Assembly: GCA_036732005.1 (NCBI GenBank)
Contig: DAINDF010000010.1
Span: 82,706-146,705, forward strand
Direction of reading: 5' to 3'
Origin: UBA1926 sp036732005
GTDB lineage: Bacteria > Planctomycetota > Phycisphaerae > Phycisphaerales > UBA1924
DNA: 64,000 nt
Under the pieces are notes generated by a model. The model was given only the letters and a program-made list of their open reading frames with translations, did no database searches and was not told the origin of the DNA. The position numbers and the translations under genes are program-made. This document shows positions 1 through 7,769 of this stretch, piece after piece (within the stretch, counting starts at the first letter, position 1; every line of letters begins with the position of its first letter).

Positions 1-474
1 ATCGCGCCCACCGCGTCGGGTTATCCATCCGTGACCCTCGCAACTCCGGGGTCGGCGACCGCCGGCACGATCGTCGGTATTGCCTCGGATAGGCTCCTCA
101 ATCGGGCGGGTTCGATCGGCGTTTCAACCGACCCGATCCGGAGCGGGCTCGTCGTCGACACCGCATCGGACGATTCTTCCGCGGCCATCGATGCCGGAGT
201 GGCGCTCGGCTGGCTCAATCGAATGGGCCTTTCTGAGGGGGCGTTGACCTCGAGCCTCTTCTCCAAGGGGCCGCTCGGGGCGCCGATGTTGCTCGACGCC
301 GCGGGTGATCGCGACGGGGACGGGGTTCAGTCGGTTGAGGATCTTCTGGCCTTCGTCGAGTTGTTCCGTGCGGGTGATCCGCGTGCCGACATGGATGCGA
401 ACGGATTGCTCGATCTGGATGATCTGAGCCTCTTTGGCCGGGCATTCAACACCCGCCCGGGCGAGAATCGCTGA
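1..474 (+). CDS. C-terminal part of a secreted-type protein with two dockerin-like calcium loops (partial)
   Basis: The frame is open from base 1 and ends at TGA 472-474, so only the last 157 residues are visible and the start lies outside the window. The final 55 residues contain two EF-hand/type I dockerin-like units, DRDGDGVQSVEDLLAFVELF and DMDANGLLDLDDLSLFGRAF, separated by a short linker. Paired loops of this kind are common at the C-termini of extracellular planctomycete proteins and are thought to bind calcium and mediate anchoring. The preceding 100 residues show no recognisable domain. It differs from the GC-type dockerins later in the window because it lacks the C...GCP ending. The overall function cannot be assigned. 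Confidence 0.7.
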   Translation: MAPTASGYPSVTLATPGSATAGTIVGIASDRLLNRAGSIGVSTDPIRSGLVVDTASDDSSAAIDAGVALGWLNRMGLSEGALTSSLFSKGPLGAPMLLDAAGDRDGDGVQSVEDLLAFVELFRAGDPRADMDANGLLDLDDLSLFGRAFNTRPGENR

Positions 475-827
475 GCCGCATCGTTTTACCGCCCCCGCGG
501 GGGCAGAATGCTCGTCCCCGAGCGATCGTACTCCCGACTCCGTGGTTCTTCGTCGGATGGGCCCCTCACGAGCGACCGTATGTACCCGGGTGCGCCCCTC
601 ACTCCGCGCAATGGGCGTTCCCGGGATCTTCGAATGCACGAGGGTGCCCGTCGTAGCGAGCGTTAGCCGAGCGCCAAAGTGTCAGGGACCGTTCGCTATC
701 AAAGGACACCACCCCTGCTGTCCCCGCCGTCGTGACCGCGGGGTGATGGCAGAATCGCCTGGCGGACTCAACATGGCTGCAATGTTAAATCTGTGTCTTT
801 GAGCGAGCTCCGGTCGGGGAGCTTCTG

Positions 828-856
828 ACGCCGTCGCGGAATCGCGACGGCGTTTT
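828..856 (+). terminator. Perfect 11-bp hairpin with T-run
   Basis: Bases 828-838 pair perfectly with 843-853 around a GAAT tetraloop, followed by TTTT at 853-856. This is the layout of a rho-independent terminator. The nearest upstream gene ends 350 bases earlier, and a second small hairpin (AGCTCC/GGAGCT, about 806-823) sits directly upstream, so it could instead end a small RNA. Confidence 0.5.
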
Positions 857-982
857 GGTTGACGGGTGGGGTCGAATCGGGCGGTCGTCGCGAGATCGCG
901 AAAAGTACCGTGCTGGCGGGGGTTTCGGCGCTTTCGACCCCACCAGCCGCGCTCTCGGTCTTGAAGCCCGATCTCGGGGTCC

Positions 983-1007
983 GAGAGCAACCCCGACGGT
1001 TGCTCTC
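983..1007. repeat. 10-bp perfect inverted repeat
   Basis: GAGAGCAACC (983-992) is mirrored by GGTTGCTCTC (998-1007) with a 5-base loop. The function is unknown. It lies 134 bases beyond the stop codon of the leftmost TIR gene, which reads leftwards toward it. Confidence 0.5.
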
Positions 1008-1140
1008 GCCCCACCGGCGGCAACCCTCTCGGACTCTCGCGCTCTCTGGTTGACGGGTGTCGTGGGCTCAACAGTTGGGTTGCTCTCGGGGCCTTGATCT
1101 CAACTCAAGAGGTGTGGGCGTTCTCGGGCACCGTGGGGCT

Positions 1141-1554
1141 TCACCCACGAATGGCCGCATTCGGCGGCGGCGTTCCGCCGGCGAGAAGCGTCTGCACGGT
1201 CGGCCACCGGTAGGTCCAGATCCTGTCGTCGGCGCGGGCGTGCTTGGGCTTCGTCGGCACGCCCTTCCGCGTTCCCGAAAGCAGGAAGTACCGCTTCCCG
1301 AGCTTCTGGGACAACTGAACCTCAATGCCGACTCCGACGGCCTGATGCGTCTGCTCGCCGCACAGCACGATCACGAAGTCCGATGTTAGGATGAGCCGTT
1401 CCGCCTCGGCAGCCCAGCGCTCGTCGATGGGGGTGCTGATCGATTTGTCGACGAACTCCCACGGGCACTCCGGCCGCTTCGCCTCCGCGACCAGGTTCTG
1501 CTTGACGCCGAGGTCGTCGTAGTCGAACGCGACATACACCTTCTTCCGGATCAT
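1141..1554 (-). CDS. TIR-like domain protein (ThsB/DUF1863-like), divergent member of the cassette
   Basis: This 137-residue single-domain protein starts VYVAFDYDD, has a central DFVIVLCGEQTH strand-loop and a GVGIEVQLSQKLGKRYFLL segment. In TIR-like Thoeris sensors the glutamate in this position (E78 here) is the NAD+-cleaving residue. The ATG at 1554 was chosen over an upstream in-frame ATG because GGAGG lies 6 bases before it. It resembles the third TIR gene (2100-2489; shared FDYD, IVLCGE.TH and PYFLL/RYFLL motifs) more than the second. It is transcribed away from the other two TIR genes and the caspase, with a 103-base shared promoter region. TIR sensors of this size usually make a nucleotide signal from NAD+ on infection; that activity is inferred, not shown. 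Confidence 0.8.
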   Translation of the reverse strand: MIRKKVYVAFDYDDLGVKQNLVAEAKRPECPWEFVDKSISTPIDERWAAEAERLILTSDFVIVLCGEQTHQAVGVGIEVQLSQKLGKRYFLLSGTRKGVPTKPKHARADDRIWTYRWPTVQTLLAGGTPPPNAAIRG

Positions 1555-1591
1555 CGTGAGCCTCCATGCGGAGCACAGGCCTCGCAATCAT

Positions 1592-1597
1592 ATTATA
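1592..1597 (-). promoter_or_regulatory. Candidate -10 box of the divergent TIR gene
   Basis: The minus strand reads TATAAT exactly, 37 bases before the ATG at 1554; the plus strand of the same AT-rich patch reads TATTAT at 1591-1596, so one site could serve both directions. No clear -35 was found. Confidence 0.4.
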
Positions 1598-1657
1598 CAG
1601 AAGGCTCCAAGCGTGCCGCAGGCTGCCGAGCGAGGGAGAGTCGTCGACGGAGGGTCC

Positions 1658-2071
1658 ATGCCCGCGCTTCGCATGTATCGCGTGTTCATCTCCCACTGCT
1701 GGGAGTGCAACGCCGACTACTACCGGCTCGTCCGCTGGCTCAACGGCGAGCCACTGTTCAAGTGGAAGAACCTCAGCGTCCCTGAGGAATCCGCCATGCG
1801 GGAGGACAAATTGTTTGAGAAACGGCTGCGGAAGCGCCTCGCGAAGAGCGACATCATGCTCGTGATCGTCGGCATGGAGATCGACCATCGCTACTGGATG
1901 AAGTGGGAGATTAAGTGGGCCAGCATTCGAGGCATCCCCTTCGTCGGCGTCATGCCCAATGGGGCGCTTCGCATTCCGCAGGTCGCGGAGAGCGCCAGAT
2001 GCCCGATCGTCGCCTTGCGGCGAGATTCCGTCGTCGCGGCGATCCGCGCGTATGCCCTTCGTCGCCAATAG
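1658..2071 (+). CDS. TIR-like domain protein (ThsB/DUF1863 type)
   Basis: This 137-residue protein begins MPALRMYRVFISHCWECNADYY, the signature opening of DUF1863/ThsB TIR-like proteins (FISH, then dYY.LV.WL). The second half has SDIMLVIVGMEIDHRYWMKWEIKWA, where E84 in the WEI motif matches the catalytic glutamate of TIR NADases. Start 1658 is preceded by CGGAGG; an in-frame ATG at 1673 is an alternative. It is followed after 28 bases by a second TIR gene and then a caspase-like gene on the same strand, so it probably heads a three-gene operon. It belongs to a different TIR subtype from its two neighbours. By analogy with Thoeris it would sense infection and synthesise an ADP-ribose-derived signal; the ligand is unknown. 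Confidence 0.85.
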   Translation: MPALRMYRVFISHCWECNADYYRLVRWLNGEPLFKWKNLSVPEESAMREDKLFEKRLRKRLAKSDIMLVIVGMEIDHRYWMKWEIKWASIRGIPFVGVMPNGALRIPQVAESARCPIVALRRDSVVAAIRAYALRRQ

Positions 2072-2099
2072 AATTGCCGCGACCATCGGAGAAACGACC

Positions 2100-2489
2100 A
2101 TGCCGAAGAGACGTGCATTCATCAGCTTTGACTACGACCACGACGAGAGTGCGAAGATCATGCTGGCGGGGCAGGCAAAGCTGCCCGACACACCATTCGA
2201 TTTCACGGACAGCTCGGTCAAGGAGCACCTGACCGGAGATTGGGAGGCGAAGGTCCGCCGGCGCATGGACAACATCGATGTCGTGATCGTGCTCTGCGGT
2301 GAGCGGACCCATACGGCGCAGGGCGTCGCCAAAGAGTTGGCCATCGCCCGCGACAGGGGCAAGCCGTACTTTTTGCTCGCCGCATATGGGGACAAGAACT
2401 GCACCAAGCCAACCTCGGCGCTGTCCAGTGATAAGGTGTACCGCTGGACATGGGATAATGTAAAAGCACTCATCGAAGGAGCGAGGTAG
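2100..2489 (+). CDS. TIR-like domain protein, second gene of the caspase operon
   Basis: A 129-residue single-domain protein opening MPKRRAFISFDYDHDE, with VVIVLCGERTHTAQGV and KELAIARDRGKPYFLL downstream; E79 in AKEL is the candidate catalytic glutamate. It is clearly related to the divergent TIR protein at 1141-1554 (same FDYD, CGE.TH and FLL motifs), suggesting duplication. The ATG at 2100 has GGAGAA 6 bases upstream; a longer in-frame extension overlaps the preceding TIR gene and is not needed. Only 6 bases separate its stop from the caspase-like gene, so co-translation is likely. Inferred role: NAD+-dependent signal synthesis feeding the protease. Confidence 0.8.
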   Translation: MPKRRAFISFDYDHDESAKIMLAGQAKLPDTPFDFTDSSVKEHLTGDWEAKVRRRMDNIDVVIVLCGERTHTAQGVAKELAIARDRGKPYFLLAAYGDKNCTKPTSALSSDKVYRWTWDNVKALIEGAR

Positions 2490-2495
2490 CCCACT

Positions 2496-3455
2496 ATGCG
2501 CCGTGCTCTCGTCGTCGGCATCGACCTGTACTCGTTCGGCGCGCTGCGGGGGTGCGTCAGCGATGCCGAACGCATGGCTGCCCTCCTCGCCAAGCACGAG
2601 GACGGGACACCGAACTTCGAGTGCAAGACAATCGTTGCCCCCAACGGTGGTGGGACCGATGTCGTCACCCGCGCCAAGCTCAGGCAGGCGATTGAGCAAC
2701 TGTTCAAGGACAAGGCCGAGGTCGCGTTTCTCCACTTCTCTGGCCACGGCACAGAGAACAACCTCGGCGGCTATCTCGTCACACAGGATGCCAAGACATA
2801 CGACGAAGGCGTCGCGATGGCGGACGTGCTGCAGATGGCGAATGACTCCAAGGCCGACGAGGTTGTGATCTTCCTCGACTGCTGCCACTCGGGCAACATG
2901 GGCAACATGCCGACCATCGACAATACGAAGGCGGTGCTTCGGGAGGGCGTCTCAATCTTGACCGCAAGCCGAGGCGATCAGGTTTCCGTGGAAGCCAGCG
3001 GTGCCGGTCTGTTCACGTCGCTGGTGGGCGACGCGCTCGAAGGGGGCGGGGCAGACCTCTTGGGCGATGTAACGGCACCTTCGATCTACGCGTTCGTCGA
3101 AGGAGCGCTCGGAGCGTGGGACCAACGCCCACTCTTCAAGGCGCACCTCTCGAAGGTTGTGCCCCTCCGCAAATGCAGGCCGCCCGTGGACACGGCCATC
3201 CTGCGCGAACTCCCGACACTGTTCCCTGTTCCCGCCGAGGACTTCCCGCTTTCGCCCGAATTTGAAGCGACATGCGAGACGAAAGATGATGCAAAGCACA
3301 AGGTCTTCTGCAAGCTCCAAGCCCTCAACCGCGTGCATCTCGTAGTGCCGGTCGGCGCGGACCACATGTACGACGCCGCGACGCAGTCAAGGGGATGCCG
3401 ACTGACCGCGGCGGGGCGGTACTACTGGCGTCTCGCCAAGGACAACCGGATTTGA
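2496..3455 (+). CDS. Caspase-like (peptidase C14/metacaspase-type) protease, putative TIR-activated effector
   Basis: The 319-residue protein has a caspase-fold N-terminus: RRALVVGIDLY, then the catalytic histidine in HFSGHG (H84) and the catalytic cysteine in FLDCCHSG (C130). Residues about 225-319 form a second domain containing NRVHLVVPVGADHMYDA and LTAAGRYYWRLA, which looks like a winged-helix-type tail and may hold the regulatory or ligand-binding part. It follows the second TIR gene of the operon by 6 bases. Caspase-like proteins next to TIR genes have been described as the effector in a variant of Thoeris (called type IV), where a TIR-made nucleotide activates indiscriminate proteolysis. 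No signal peptide is seen, so it should act in the cytoplasm. Confidence 0.88.
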   Translation: MRRALVVGIDLYSFGALRGCVSDAERMAALLAKHEDGTPNFECKTIVAPNGGGTDVVTRAKLRQAIEQLFKDKAEVAFLHFSGHGTENNLGGYLVTQDAKTYDEGVAMADVLQMANDSKADEVVIFLDCCHSGNMGNMPTIDNTKAVLREGVSILTASRGDQVSVEASGAGLFTSLVGDALEGGGADLLGDVTAPSIYAFVEGALGAWDQRPLFKAHLSKVVPLRKCRPPVDTAILRELPTLFPVPAEDFPLSPEFEATCETKDDAKHKVFCKLQALNRVHLVVPVGADHMYDAATQSRGCRLTAAGRYYWRLAKDNRI

Positions 3456-3659
3456 TTGAAGTGGGCCTGCGCGTGGTCCGCGGACCTGTGGTCCCAGCCC
3501 ACGCCGCATGCGGTTGACGCCTGGGTTGCCCTCGCCACCCTCGCGCGCGACTTCGGAATCCCATCGCGTAGGTATCCAGTACCGGGCTGCGGTTAACAGC
3601 CCGGCGACCGATCCCTGATCACCTAGGCTATCCACGGACGCTCTCGCCTCTCCCACGCT

Positions 3660-4649
3660 TCAACGCATCCCCCTCGCTCGGACGCCTTCAAATCCAATGC
3701 TCACCGGCTCGATTGTCCCATCCTCACGGAACTCAAGCCGGTCGATGCAGACCACGCGCTCGTTCCGATCCGTTCTGCCGAGGGGGCGGCGGTGATACAC
3801 AATCACCCACTCGTCCCGCCCTACCTCCAGCACGCTGTGGTGCCCGGCGCCAGTCGCCACCCCCGGGTCCTGCGACAGGATCACCCCGACCCGCTCGAAA
3901 GGCCCCACGGGCGAGTCGCTCACCGCGTACGCCACGCGATAGTCCGGCCCCGTCCACCCTCCCTCTGACCACATGAAGTAGTACTTCCCCTCCCGATACA
4001 CCATCGTCGGGCCCTCAACATACCCCTCCGGCGTGATCTCGCGGAACACGCTCCCGTCCTCGAACGGCACGAAGCCGGTGAAATCCTCCCGCAGCCGGAC
4101 CACATTGCACCGACCCCATCCGCCGTAGTACATGAACCACTCCCCGGTCGCCGGGTCGCGGAACACGGCCTGATCGATCGGCTGCGCCCCGTTGTGGAAC
4201 GAGCCCACCAACGGCCCGCCCAGCAGGTCGCGGAATGGACCCGCCGGCGTCTCGCCCACCGCGACTCCGATCCCCCCGATCTCCCCGTCGCGCTGGATGT
4301 CGTTCGCCGCGAAGAACAGGTAGAACTTCCCGTCTTTCGCCGCGATGCAGGGCGCCCACATCGCCCGCTTCGCCCACGACACATCCGCCGCGGTCAGCAC
4401 CCGCTCGTGCTTCTCCCACCGCACAAGGTCGCGCGACGAGAACGCATCGAAGTAGACCTGCTCGTCGTACGGCGCCGAGAAAGTCGGGTAGATCCAGTAT
4501 CTCGTCCCCGTACCCTCCGACCAGAGCACCGCCGAATCCGGGTCGGCGTACCAGCCCTCCAGCACCGGGTTCCCCGACATCCGGGACGCGCACCCCGCCC
4601 CGAGCCCCAACAGGCACGCCGCCGCCCCGATCTTCGCCCTCATCCGCAT
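3660..4649 (-). CDS. Glycoside hydrolase family 43-like lipoprotein
   Basis: The 329-residue protein has an N-terminal hydrophobic segment ending LLGLGAGC (C20), a lipobox-like site, so it is probably an exported lipoprotein. The mature part shows the five-bladed propeller pattern of GH43: YADPDSAVLW (D36, general base position), a PIDQAVFRDPATGEWFMYYGG motif (second Asp) and a YVEGPTMVY motif (catalytic Glu). GH43 enzymes remove arabinose or xylose from plant or algal polysaccharides by inversion; the exact substrate cannot be read here. The ATG at 4649 is preceded by GGGAGGG, whereas 15 extra in-frame codons upstream are not needed. It is divergent from icd. Confidence 0.8.
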   Translation of the reverse strand: MRMRAKIGAAACLLGLGAGCASRMSGNPVLEGWYADPDSAVLWSEGTGTRYWIYPTFSAPYDEQVYFDAFSSRDLVRWEKHERVLTAADVSWAKRAMWAPCIAAKDGKFYLFFAANDIQRDGEIGGIGVAVGETPAGPFRDLLGGPLVGSFHNGAQPIDQAVFRDPATGEWFMYYGGWGRCNVVRLREDFTGFVPFEDGSVFREITPEGYVEGPTMVYREGKYYFMWSEGGWTGPDYRVAYAVSDSPVGPFERVGVILSQDPGVATGAGHHSVLEVGRDEWVIVYHRRPLGRTDRNERVVCIDRLEFREDGTIEPVSIGFEGVRARGMR

Positions 4650-4695
4650 CGCCCAGCCCTCCCGGCCGCTGCCAGCACACCCGCCCAAATCCACC

Positions 4696-4701
4696 TACAC
4701 T
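4696..4701 (+). promoter_or_regulatory. Candidate -10 box of icd
   Basis: TACACT, 58 bases before the icd ATG. The same hexamer precedes rplS (29547), the subtilase (7677) and the gene at 53986, which suggests a shared sigma-70-type -10 element. Confidence 0.35.
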
Positions 4702-4759
4702 CGTCCTGTTCACGCCCGCCCCGCGGGCCCGCATCATCGCCTTTCACGGAGCCAGTGCA

Positions 4760-6130
<1,371 letters not shown>

Positions 6131-6142
6131 TCGAGTTTGCAC

Positions 6143-6166
6143 GGTGGGACAGGCGTCCCGCCTGTC
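6143..6166. repeat. Palindromic repeat, family A
   Basis: GGTGGGACAGGCGTCCCGCC followed by TGTC. Near-identical copies occur inside uvrB (48794-48880), inside uvrA (51288-51312), after uvrA (53569-53592) and inverted at 59293-59316. Confidence 0.75.
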
Positions 6167-6190
6167 GGCCTTTGTCCCGTTCCCAACGAG

Positions 6191-6218
6191 CCCCCGGCGC
6201 GAGCCGGGGGTCTTCTTT
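6191..6218 (+). terminator. icd rho-independent terminator
   Basis: CCCCCGGC (6191-6198) pairs with GCCGGGGG (6203-6210) around GCGA, followed by TCTTCTTT. It lies 60 bases after the icd stop. Confidence 0.75.
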
Positions 6219-6466
6219 GGGCCGCCGATCTCTGGCACCCTATCACGTCCCGCCTATCATCCGTGGATTCACCGGTCTGGGAGATGCTATGAGCGCTCAA
6301 CCCGCCCAGCCCCGACCCGACCCGTTCCTCGACGAGGCAAGCGGGAACCACTGGAGCGGTCGGGCAACGACATGAAGCGGCACATCGAACGGCTGCGGGA
6401 AATCGAGAAGTCGCTCTCCGCGTGCGTCGGCCAGCCGCAGATCGACCGGAAGGGCGGGGCGGCGTG

Positions 6467-6637
6467 ATGGTGCTCCGCTCCATGGGCTGGACCGAGGCGA
6501 CCGACCTGATCATCAAGGGGATCGCTGGTGCGATGGGCGCCAAGACGATCACCTACGACTTCGAGCGGCTGATGGACGGGGCGACCCTCCTCAAGTGCTC
6601 GGAGTTCGGGAAGGCGATTGTGGAGCACATGGAGTAA
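6467..6637 (+). pseudogene. Duplicated 3' end of icd (remnant)
   Basis: A 56-residue frame beginning MVLRSMGWTEATDLIIKGIA matches the last 56 residues of the complete icd at 45 positions and ends at nearly the same residue. It lacks the rest of the enzyme and cannot be functional alone. It reads LMDGA where the complete gene reads LMGGA; the DG version is the one in the E. coli enzyme, so this may be the displaced native end and the complete gene may carry an imported one. That is the arrangement left by an element that integrates into icd and restores it with its own 3' end. Confidence 0.7.
6590..6622 (+). repeat. 33-bp direct repeat, copy 2 (att-like)
   Basis: Identical to 6083-6115 inside icd, 507 bases apart, located in the icd remnant. 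Confidence 0.6.
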
Positions 6638-6641
6638 TAGC

Positions 6642-7352
6642 GTGATCGAGTCCAAAGTAAACCGCCAGTACAGCAATGCAGTTAGTATTTCAGTCGACGA
6701 ACTGAAATGGCTCTCTAGCCGGGTTGCGGAGCTGTGCCCATTCAAGAGCTTCAACGCAAGATACCAATCAGGTCTCCAACACACCTATGACAGCCTCACA
6801 GATCTTGAATCCCTTGATAACTCTGCCGAGGATCCAATTCTAGAGATTGAGCTCCAATTTGGCTCCGACGGGTCGGATCACGGATACACCTACGTCAGCA
6901 TTGCCTTCAACAAGGAGTATGACTGGGTCGCCGTTCGGGGGCAGGGCGCCCCACCAGCGATCGAGCTGTTTGCCCGGCAGGCCAAGAGTCTAGTTGAGAA
7001 AACCGAGACGTGGTACTCTCCTGCCGCACGGTTTTTTGGCGGGAGGTACCTGTGGATAATGCCGAGCAGCTTCATCGGCTTCATTCTCTTATGGGTATTT
7101 TCCGGCGGCCTCTATGAGTACTTTGTTTCGGGAAGCCCGCTGGCTTCGTGGTTAAGGCTGTGTGGCGTGACCAGTTTCTTCCTCCTGTCAGCTTCGGCTG
7201 CCTCCGGGTTCCTCAAGGAGCTCTTTCCTCGCATTGAGCTCCGAGTTGGTGAGAATCTGTCCGCCGCCAGAAACCGAGAGACTATCCGCACGGTTGTAGT
7301 AGTTGCGTTTGCGGTGAGTTTGGCAGCGGGAATAGTATTGTCATGGATCTAG
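6642..7352 (+). CDS. Hypothetical membrane protein, foreign-looking composition
   Basis: GTG 6642 is preferred because GGAG lies 7 bases upstream; an in-frame ATG at 6618 would overlap the icd remnant. The 236-residue product has a soluble N-terminal 130 residues, then hydrophobic segments at about 142-162 (MPSSFIGFILLWVFSGGLYE), 170-195 and 218-236, the last at the very C-terminus. I recognise no family. The gene has visibly more A/T and mixed third positions (TCTGACA, ATTGAG, AGTTTAG) than the icd or subtilase genes around it, consistent with recent acquisition. It starts 5 bases after the icd remnant, so it may belong to the same inserted material. Confidence 0.65.
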   Translation: MIESKVNRQYSNAVSISVDELKWLSSRVAELCPFKSFNARYQSGLQHTYDSLTDLESLDNSAEDPILEIELQFGSDGSDHGYTYVSIAFNKEYDWVAVRGQGAPPAIELFARQAKSLVEKTETWYSPAARFFGGRYLWIMPSSFIGFILLWVFSGGLYEYFVSGSPLASWLRLCGVTSFFLLSASAASGFLKELFPRIELRVGENLSAARNRETIRTVVVVAFAVSLAAGIVLSWI

Positions 7353-7369
7353 TGCCTGATGCGCGCGAC

Positions 7370-7654
7370 CTAGGTGCGGGGTGCCCGCCTCCCGCCTGCC
7401 GGGACCGTTGACGCTCGCCGACCGCGGTCGTCTCGAGGGCAGCCGCCCCCCTTCCAGCGGTTGATCGCCCGCGGCGCCCCCGGCTGCTTGATCGCGCGCA
7501 GAATCGCGGGCACACGAACCGCCCTCAGGACAACGATCCGAGGCACATGCTCCGGCATCGCCACCCATGCCAGCGACAGGAAGCCGCGACGCTCCAGCGC
7601 GGCGCCCCGATTCACGGCCGCCGTCACCCGGAAGCCGGATCCCCCCCAGACCAT
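7370..7654 (-). CDS. Possible small protein, weakly supported
   Basis: A 94-residue frame with ATG at 7654 preceded by GGGGGG, containing ERRGFLSLAWVAMPEHVPRI. It overlaps what is otherwise the upstream region of the subtilase. I recognise no family, and the coding signal is only modest. Confidence 0.2.
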   Translation of the reverse strand: MVWGGSGFRVTAAVNRGAALERRGFLSLAWVAMPEHVPRIVVLRAVRVPAILRAIKQPGAPRAINRWKGGGCPRDDRGRRASTVPAGGRRAPRT

Positions 7655-7676
7655 TGCACCCCCCGATCCCTTTCAA

Positions 7677-7682
7677 TACACT
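7677..7682 (+). promoter_or_regulatory. Candidate -10 box of the subtilase
   Basis: TACACT, with a weak -35-like TTGCAC at 7654-7659 and a 17-base spacer. It implies a leader of about 80 bases. Confidence 0.35.
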
Positions 7683-7769
7683 GCCGTTTCGTGTCTGCCG
7701 GGTTCCGGCGTCGATCGGCATCGAGTGGGGTCACTCGGGCTGAGGAGATCTGAGAAAGGGCAAGCCGTC

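Larger units (their letters stand above)
475..1140. other. Non-coding interval with several inverted repeats
   Basis: No convincing gene is seen in these 666 bases. They hold a short GC palindrome (491-504), a strong hairpin with a T-run (828-856), a 10-bp perfect inverted repeat (983-1007) and two copies of a short GGTTGACGGGT direct repeat (857 and 1048). The interval separates the dockerin-protein tail from the TIR/caspase cassette. Confidence 0.5.
6131..6466. other. Spacer between icd and its duplicated 3' end
   Basis: The 336 bases hold a palindromic repeat (6143-6166), the icd terminator (6191-6218) and two tiny overlapping frames, 6288-6375 and 6372-6467 (28 and 31 codons, ATGA overlap), the second reading MKRHIERLREIEKSLSACVG. 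They resemble the remains of a degraded gene. Nothing else is recognisable. Confidence 0.4.

Noticed and set aside
21..29. DnaA-box-like TTATCCATC
   Set aside because: A single imperfect match inside a coding frame at the window edge; no cluster.
682..1071. 129-codon minus frame in the non-coding stretch
   Set aside because: Arg/Pro-rich, no ribosome site, overlaps the hairpins.
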